DNA from: Clostridiaceae bacterium
GTDB taxonomy: Bacteria > Bacillota > Clostridia > Oscillospirales > Acutalibacteraceae
Reading direction: 5' to 3'
NCBI GenBank assembly: GCA_016293225.1
Contig: JAEDEQ010000012.1
Location: 1 to 33,127, forward strand
Length of the DNA stretch: 33,127 nt
The position numbers and the translations under genes were made by a program. Within the stretch, counting starts at the first letter, position 1. Every line of letters begins with the position of its first letter. The notes beneath the pieces are model-generated. The model made no database searches. It worked only from the letters and a program-made list of their open reading frames with translations, and was not told the DNA's origin. Positions 29,247 through 33,127 of the stretch are shown here, piece after piece.

Positions 29247-31049
29247 ATGACACTTGAAGACCTTAAAAAGCTTGAGCCTCTTTTCGGAGAGCGATATATT
29301 GAAAGCATCATTGCACGCGGAAAAAGCTCGGTTGTTTACCGCGTTTCAAAGCAAAGCGGCGATTCGGACGCCCTTGCCCTCAAGGTTGTCCGTTTTCCGC
29401 AGAGCGAACAGGAGCTGACAAAGGCAATGAACAGCGGAAGGTTTCCCGATGTTGCCGCTTTTCTCGACTCCGTTGAAAGCACCGTGCGCGAAAGCATGGA
29501 TAAAATGATGTTCCTGCGCGCAAACAAAAACATTGTCCGCTTTGACAACTACGAGATAGTGCGCGAGGAGGGCGCGGTCAGCGTGCTCATTCTCATGGAG
29601 CTGCTCACGCCGCTTTCGGGCTGGCTTTCAAAGGAAAAATGCACCTGCGGCGAAGTTTCAAAGCTCGGCTTTGACCTGTGCGGCGCGCTTGAGGGCTTCA
29701 GGAGCGCCGGAATTATTCACCGCGAGATTATGCCGGAGAACATCTTTGTTGATTATCTCGGCAATTACAAGCTCGGCGATTTCGGGCTTTATACCGCTTT
29801 TCACGGGGAAAGCGGAAAATTTACCGACGCGGCATATCTTGCGCCCGAGGTCATAAACGGAGGCCCTGCGGACACAACCGGCGATATCTACTCGCTCGGT
29901 CTTGTAATGTATAAGCTGCTGAACAACAGCCGCACCCCGTTTTTACCGGAGTTTCCGGCGCCAATCTCCCTTTCGGACAGGGAGGCGGCTTTTGAAAAAC
30001 GCATGAGGGGCGATATGTTCCAGAAGCCCGCCTGTGCAGACGTGCCGCTTTCAAGAATCATTTTCAAAGCGACCTCATATAAACCGCAGGACAGATTTCA
30101 GTCTCCCGCAGACTTCAGAGCCGACCTTGAAAGCTATATAAGCTATCTGAACAGCCCGTCCTACAGCAAAGACGGAGCCGTTCCCACCGTGCAGACCGTC
30201 AGGAACTTCCGCATTGCCGAGGAGGGCGATATCGCTTTCAGCACCTACAGCGCACAGGCTCCGAACATCACCAGAACCGAAAGCGAAAAAGAGCGGTTTA
30301 ACGAAGCGTTCAGCGACAGCGAGGAGGACGAAAAGCAGGAAAAGAAAGACTCAAACAAAAAAATGTATATCCTCATTGCCGTGCTGGCCGTCATAGCGGC
30401 GGTTGCGGTTGCGCTGGTGATTAAATCCCTCTCCTCCTCAAAGGAGACAACGTCCGTCTCCACAACTCAGAGTACAACCGAAAGCACGACCGAAAGCACA
30501 ACGGAGAGCACCACCGAAAGTACGACGGAAAGCACAACCGAAAGCACCACCGAGAGTACGACCGAGAGCACAACGGAAACCACAACCGAGAGTACTACCG
30601 AGAGCACAACGGAAACCACAACCGAAAGCTCAACAAAGCCCAAGGATTCAAACAGGTTTTTCCATTCGGATAAAGCAGACGGCGATACCGCACAGGACGG
30701 CAGGAAGTATGTTCAGATCAAGAACGCCTCCGCCACCTTTGAAACGAACGAAAACGACGAAATCACAAGGGTTATCGTTAACATTTCGGACGACCTGGGC
30801 GCTTCACCGCAAAGCAAGGGAAAGGCCTATCTTATCTGCACCACACTCGGCGGCTTCCAGATCTCACGCGAGGCGTTCGACTTCAGGTGCGTCTATGACA
30901 GCGCCGACGACGAAAGCGGTCTTGCCTGCGTTGTTGACATCGACCGCGAAATGTACTACGAGCGTTCAATGAACTATTACATCTGCTTTGATACGGGAGC
31001 CGTTGAAACAGACGACGCTATCTCGCTCCCGCTTGAAATCAGGCTTTAA
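29247..31049 (+). CDS. Membrane-anchored Ser/Thr protein kinase (PknB-like) with HRE in place of HRD
   Basis: The 600-residue product has a Hanks-type kinase domain (about 14-295). Seen are the glycine-poor nucleotide loop IARGKSSVVYRV, invariant lysine K46, E82 of helix C, DFG (178-180), N165 and the APE-like YLAPEV. The catalytic HRD reads H158-R159-E160, so the usual aspartate base is glutamate. The membrane helix is about 373-393. Outside lies a stalk of 12-base-repeat STTE units (about 402-463) and a 130-residue C-terminal domain of unknown ligand, with no PASTA repeats. The activity may be reduced or regulated; a pseudokinase is possible. The ATG follows GGAGAGTGAACAA. It is 13 bases upstream of galM and probably cotranscribed. 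Confidence 0.88.
   Translation: MTLEDLKKLEPLFGERYIESIIARGKSSVVYRVSKQSGDSDALALKVVRFPQSEQELTKAMNSGRFPDVAAFLDSVESTVRESMDKMMFLRANKNIVRFDNYEIVREEGAVSVLILMELLTPLSGWLSKEKCTCGEVSKLGFDLCGALEGFRSAGIIHREIMPENIFVDYLGNYKLGDFGLYTAFHGESGKFTDAAYLAPEVINGGPADTTGDIYSLGLVMYKLLNNSRTPFLPEFPAPISLSDREAAFEKRMRGDMFQKPACADVPLSRIIFKATSYKPQDRFQSPADFRADLESYISYLNSPSYSKDGAVPTVQTVRNFRIAEEGDIAFSTYSAQAPNITRTESEKERFNEAFSDSEEDEKQEKKDSNKKMYILIAVLAVIAAVAVALVIKSLSSSKETTSVSTTQSTTESTTESTTESTTESTTESTTESTTESTTESTTETTTESTTESTTETTTESSTKPKDSNRFFHSDKADGDTAQDGRKYVQIKNASATFETNENDEITRVIVNISDDLGASPQSKGKAYLICTTLGGFQISREAFDFRCVYDSADDESGLACVVDIDREMYYERSMNYYICFDTGAVETDDAISLPLEIRL
30450..30636 (+). repeat. Tandem 12-base repeat coding for the STTE stalk
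   Basis: A run of about 15 imperfect units of the type AGCACAACCGAA/GAGTACGACCGAG keeps the frame and encodes Ser-Thr-Thr-Glu or Thr-Thr-Thr-Glu. The unit number can be expected to vary between strains. The third positions vary, so protein composition appears to be selected. Confidence 0.85.
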
Positions 31050-31062
31050 GGAGGCATTTATC

Positions 31063-32100
31063 ATGAGCGTAACAAAAACCCACTATGACACAATGCCGGA
31101 CGGCAGAGAAGTTTTTCTCTATACTATTGAAAACAACTGCGGCGTTTCGGCCGGAATCATCACACGCGGAGCAACGCTGGACTCGTTCGTCTGCCCCGAC
31201 CGCAACGGAGTGCCGGGCGATATCATTGCCGGCTTTGACAACATTCTCGGCCACATCAAATCCGGAACCTATACGGGCGAGATTATCGGCCAGTATGCAA
31301 ACAGGATAGCCGGCGGAAAATTCACCCTCTCCGGCAGGGAGTATAACGTTACAAAAAATGAAAAAGGCATCACCTGCCTGCACGGCGGCGGAGAATACAG
31401 CAGCGCCCTGTGGAAAGCTATAATCACCAACGACAACGCGGTTGAATTTTCCTACCGCAGTCCGGACGGCGAGCAGGGCTTTCCCGGCAATGTTGACGTA
31501 AAGGTCACCTATGTCCTCACGGACAGAAACGAGCTTGAAATTCATTACGAAGCCGAAACGGACGCGGAAACGGTCATCAACATGACCAACCACGCCTATT
31601 TCAATCTCGGCACAACGGCAAACGGCAGTATCCTTGACCATGAGCTGATGCTCAACTGCGACTTTTTCACTCCGACGGACGAAAACAGCATTCCCACCGG
31701 TGAAATAAGACCCGTTGAGGGAACGGCCTTTGATTTCAGGGAGTTCAAAAAAATCGGCAGGGACATAAATGATAACGATCCCCAGCTTGTTCAGTGCAAG
31801 GGCTACGACCACAACTTCTGCGTCAACGGCGAAAGCGGAACGCTGCGCCTTGTTGCAAAAGCAAGGGACGAAAAAAGCGGAAGAAAGCTTGAGGTTTATT
31901 CCGATCTTCCCGGCGTTCAGCTTTACACCGGAAACTTCATGGACGGCGAAAAAGGAAAGGGCGGCATCGGTCTTGACAAAAATTTCGGCTTCTGCCTTGA
32001 AACCCAGTATTATCCCGACACGCCGAACCACCCCTCTTTTCCGCAGTGCACCTTTAAAAAGGGTGAAAAGTTCAAGAGCCTTACTATTTTCAAAGTTTAA
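31063..32100 (+). CDS. galM: Aldose 1-epimerase (galactose mutarotase)
   Basis: This 345-residue cytosolic enzyme interconverts alpha and beta anomers of galactose and glucose, feeding the Leloir pathway. The family motifs are visible: GQYANRIAGGKF (arginine), CLHGGGEYSS (first histidine), NMTNHAYFNL (catalytic acid histidine) and FCLETQYYPDTPNHPSFP (catalytic base glutamate). The ATG at 31063 follows GGAGGCATTTATC; the longer in-frame start at 30988 lies within the kinase coding region and was rejected. It lies 13 bases after the kinase stop. No terminator is seen immediately after it; the next transcription unit starts 130 bases later from its own promoter. Confidence 0.95.
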   Translation: MSVTKTHYDTMPDGREVFLYTIENNCGVSAGIITRGATLDSFVCPDRNGVPGDIIAGFDNILGHIKSGTYTGEIIGQYANRIAGGKFTLSGREYNVTKNEKGITCLHGGGEYSSALWKAIITNDNAVEFSYRSPDGEQGFPGNVDVKVTYVLTDRNELEIHYEAETDAETVINMTNHAYFNLGTTANGSILDHELMLNCDFFTPTDENSIPTGEIRPVEGTAFDFREFKKIGRDINDNDPQLVQCKGYDHNFCVNGESGTLRLVAKARDEKSGRKLEVYSDLPGVQLYTGNFMDGEKGKGGIGLDKNFGFCLETQYYPDTPNHPSFPQCTFKKGEKFKSLTIFKV

Positions 32101-32232
32101 TAAAAATAGTACGTTTTGCCGAATTTTGAGTAATTTTTGCGTTTGTCTACCCACGGTTAGGTAATAGTGTTAAAAAATTCGAGTGTGGATATATACACAA
32201 TTCACAAATTTAATTGTTTTTTAATATTCAAG

Positions 32233-32261
32233 TTGACAAACTCATCAAATCGGGTTAAAAT
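32233..32261 (+). promoter_or_regulatory. Promoter of the right-hand peptide bicistron
   Basis: TTGACA (32233-32238), 17 bases, TAAAAT (32256-32261). A GGGC-GGA / TC-TGCCC stem lies just inside the predicted leader (32276-32293). Confidence 0.75.
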
Positions 32262-32339
32262 AAAATAAAGTTTGTGGGCGGAGCAGTCTGCCCGGCGTAA
32301 TTATTAATCAAATTTAATTTTTCTGAAAGGAGCTATCGT

Positions 32340-32489
32340 ATGAACTGGAATACTTTTACAGATGTTTGCAAGGACGTTGTCCGTTTCTTTGACCGTGTTA
32401 TGGGTTGGATTGCTTATGTTGTCGGAGCTGAAGATGATCCGTACGCCTACACAAAGTTCTATGACACCATTTGGGGCGACAAGGCTTAA
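32340..32489 (+). CDS. 49-residue amphipathic peptide, first gene of a bicistron
   Basis: The ATG at 32340 follows GAAAGGAGCTATCGT. The frame starts MNWNTFTDVCKDVVRFFDRV and ends IWGDKA. The N-terminal half (5-30) is amphipathic with a hydrophobic V-V-x-F-F / W-I-A-Y-V-V face and charges on the other; the C-terminal half is acidic and aromatic (DDPYAY, KFYDTIW). It has one cysteine, no signal peptide and no motif known to me. The codons are the common, fast ones throughout (GTT, GCT, GAC, TTC, AAG), and the promoter and ribosome site are near consensus. It is probably expressed at a high level. A membrane-bound or secreted (export route unknown) peptide is possible. Confidence 0.75.
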   Translation: MNWNTFTDVCKDVVRFFDRVMGWIAYVVGAEDDPYAYTKFYDTIWGDKA

Positions 32490-32516
32490 TCAAATTTTTG
32501 AAAGGAGAAAGTGTCC

Positions 32517-32636
32517 ATGGATATCGGAATGAAGGCTTATGAGACCCTTAGAGGTATTTTCCAGGCTTTCCTTGCTTTCGTTGAAAGCCTCCTCAACAGA
32601 TTCAACAAAATCGATCCGGACGGCTGGATCAAATAA
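32517..32636 (+). CDS. 39-residue amphipathic peptide, second gene of the bicistron
   Basis: The ATG at 32517 follows GAAAGGAGAAAGTGTCC. The frame starts MDIGMKAYETLRGIFQAFLA and ends KIDPDGWIK. Residues 5-31 can form one helix with a hydrophobic face (I, F, F, L, F, V, L, L, F) and a charged face (K, E, R, E, R, K). The bases before its ribosome site (TTAATCAAATTT, then TGAAAGGAG) repeat those before the first gene, which suggests the pair arose by duplication of a leader-gene unit or shares a constraint on initiation. It is followed at 27 bases by a strong terminator. No family is recognised; no cleavage or leader sequence is apparent. Confidence 0.75.
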   Translation: MDIGMKAYETLRGIFQAFLAFVESLLNRFNKIDPDGWIK

Positions 32637-32662
32637 TCTGAATTGGTAAATTATTACTCTTT

Positions 32663-32693
32663 GCCCCGAACCGAAAAGGCGCGGGGCTTTTTT
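32663..32693 (+). terminator. Terminator of the peptide bicistron
   Basis: Arms GCCCCG (32663-32668) and CGGGGC (32682-32687) are followed by TTTTTT. Confidence 0.9.
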
Positions 32694-32721
32694 GCTACAG
32701 AGAGGCTATGCATTAACTTCA

Positions 32722-32767
32722 GCGCAAAAAACGCTTGACCCGAAAAGCGTTCTTTGCGCTTTTCGGG
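32722..32767. repeat. Two overlapping, mutually exclusive hairpins
   Basis: GCGCAAAAAACGC pairs with GCGTTCTTTGCGC (one mismatch), and CCCGAAAAGCG (32739-32749) pairs with CGCTTTTCGGG (32757-32767). The arms overlap, so both cannot form at once. They lie after the bicistron terminator and have no gene of their own. Confidence 0.6.
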
Positions 32768-32803
32768 CGTTTGGAAAACCGGCAGGAGCGGATTGTTTGA
32801 TGT

Positions 32804-33097
32804 TGTTCCTTTGTGGGTAAATAGTGCAAGTAATTTTTGTTCTTTTGCTCCGCAGGGTTACTTTTTCAGGCAGAATCCGTAGGGGCGTCGCTTGAGGCGC
32901 CCTGAGTACTTTGCCTATTGAACCGTTTACCCACAAAGTAACAACGTACAAGTTAAAATTTACGCAGTTATTTTGGATAGGTTCTCGGGCGCCTCAAGCG
33001 ACGCCCCTACGGATTTTGCTTTTATGCTGTTCTTTTGTGGGTAAACGGTGCAAAAGGCAAAGTACTTGGGCGGCTACGAGCGCCGCCCGTACAAATT
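32804..33097. repeat. Cluster of inverted REP-like repeats
   Basis: Two units of 69 bases, in opposite orientation, occupy 32874-32942 (minus) and 33029-33097 (plus). Each begins near TTTGTGGGTAAACGGT, continues to GGCAAAGTACT and ends with a GC-rich hairpin (GGGCG..CGCCC type) followed by TAC. A third copy of the hairpin alone lies at 32987-33015, making a perfect 29-bp inverted repeat with 32874-32902. A partial first part lies at 32804-32820. The region up to the right edge has no gene; the last bases have short TTAGAT repeats. Confidence 0.75.
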
Positions 33098-33127
33098 TAG
33101 ATTTTAGATGTTAGATATTGGATTTTA

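Noticed and set aside
28994..29311. 109-residue open frame on the minus strand before the kinase
   Set aside because: It overlaps the kinase promoter and coding start, has no ribosome site and has shadow-like composition.
30450..30636. Possible CRISPR array
   Set aside because: The 12-base period has no unique spacers and it codes for an in-frame STTE stalk.
31039..32154. 371-residue open frame on the minus strand
   Set aside because: It is the complement of galM, whose catalytic motifs are unmistakable on the plus strand.

Overview
The window looks like a chromosomal segment from an anaerobic Firmicute of the class Clostridia, probably an Oscillospirales/Ruminococcaceae-like gut bacterium. 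This rests on AGGAGG-type ribosome sites, sigma-A promoters (TTGACA-17-TATAAT), moderate GC with AT-rich intergenic DNA, an Amt-PII fusion, a glycerol-3-phosphate-dehydrogenase-like operon with a DUF1667 gene, uronate isomerase, a Hanks-type kinase with a TTES-repeat stalk, and no respiratory genes. I see no tRNA, rRNA, prophage, transposase or CRISPR array. No database search was possible; family names come from motifs read by eye.

Layout. 1-3435 (minus strand): the start of a pyruvate kinase gene, which runs off the left edge, and an ammonium transporter fused to a PII signalling domain. Both have terminator-like hairpins in their leaders. 3436-10430: a single half-size ABC exporter, divergent from a small iron-sulfur protein through one shared bidirectional promoter, then a MarR-regulated heterodimeric ABC exporter with an obvious operator. 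10474-12515: a GNAT acetyltransferase and an unrecognised protein. 12691-13881: three short peptide genes (74, 33 and 18 residues) that are visibly related to each other, downstream of an Xre-type regulator. 14019-17563: a DUF624-like membrane protein and a two-gene unit for ornithine/arginine use. 17710-22187: an operon of two FAD oxidoreductases, a DUF1667 protein and an MFS transporter. 22493-26303 (plus strand): uronate isomerase, an MBL-fold hydrolase and an M28-like peptidase. 26357-28802 (minus): two extracytoplasmic proteins of unusual composition. 29247-32636 (plus): a membrane Ser/Thr kinase, galactose mutarotase and a bicistron of two small amphipathic peptides. 32700-33127: a cluster of inverted, REP-like repeats.

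The most interesting content is a set of small amphipathic peptides. The 33-residue product is a signal-less relative of the mature part of the secreted 74-residue product (13 of 28 positions identical), and the 18-residue product matches the C-terminal end of the 33-residue one (9 of 18). All three carry lysines at i, i+4, i+8. They sit in separate small transcription units with closely similar promoters. A secreted 557-residue protein 15 kb away ends in a comparable Phe/Lys heptad helix, and its upstream region shares a near-identical 23-bp element with the 74-residue peptide gene. A second, apparently strongly expressed pair of amphipathic peptides lies at the right end. Together these suggest a little-described peptide system (secreted, membrane-active or envelope-associated). 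The function is inference; the relatedness is visible in the sequence.
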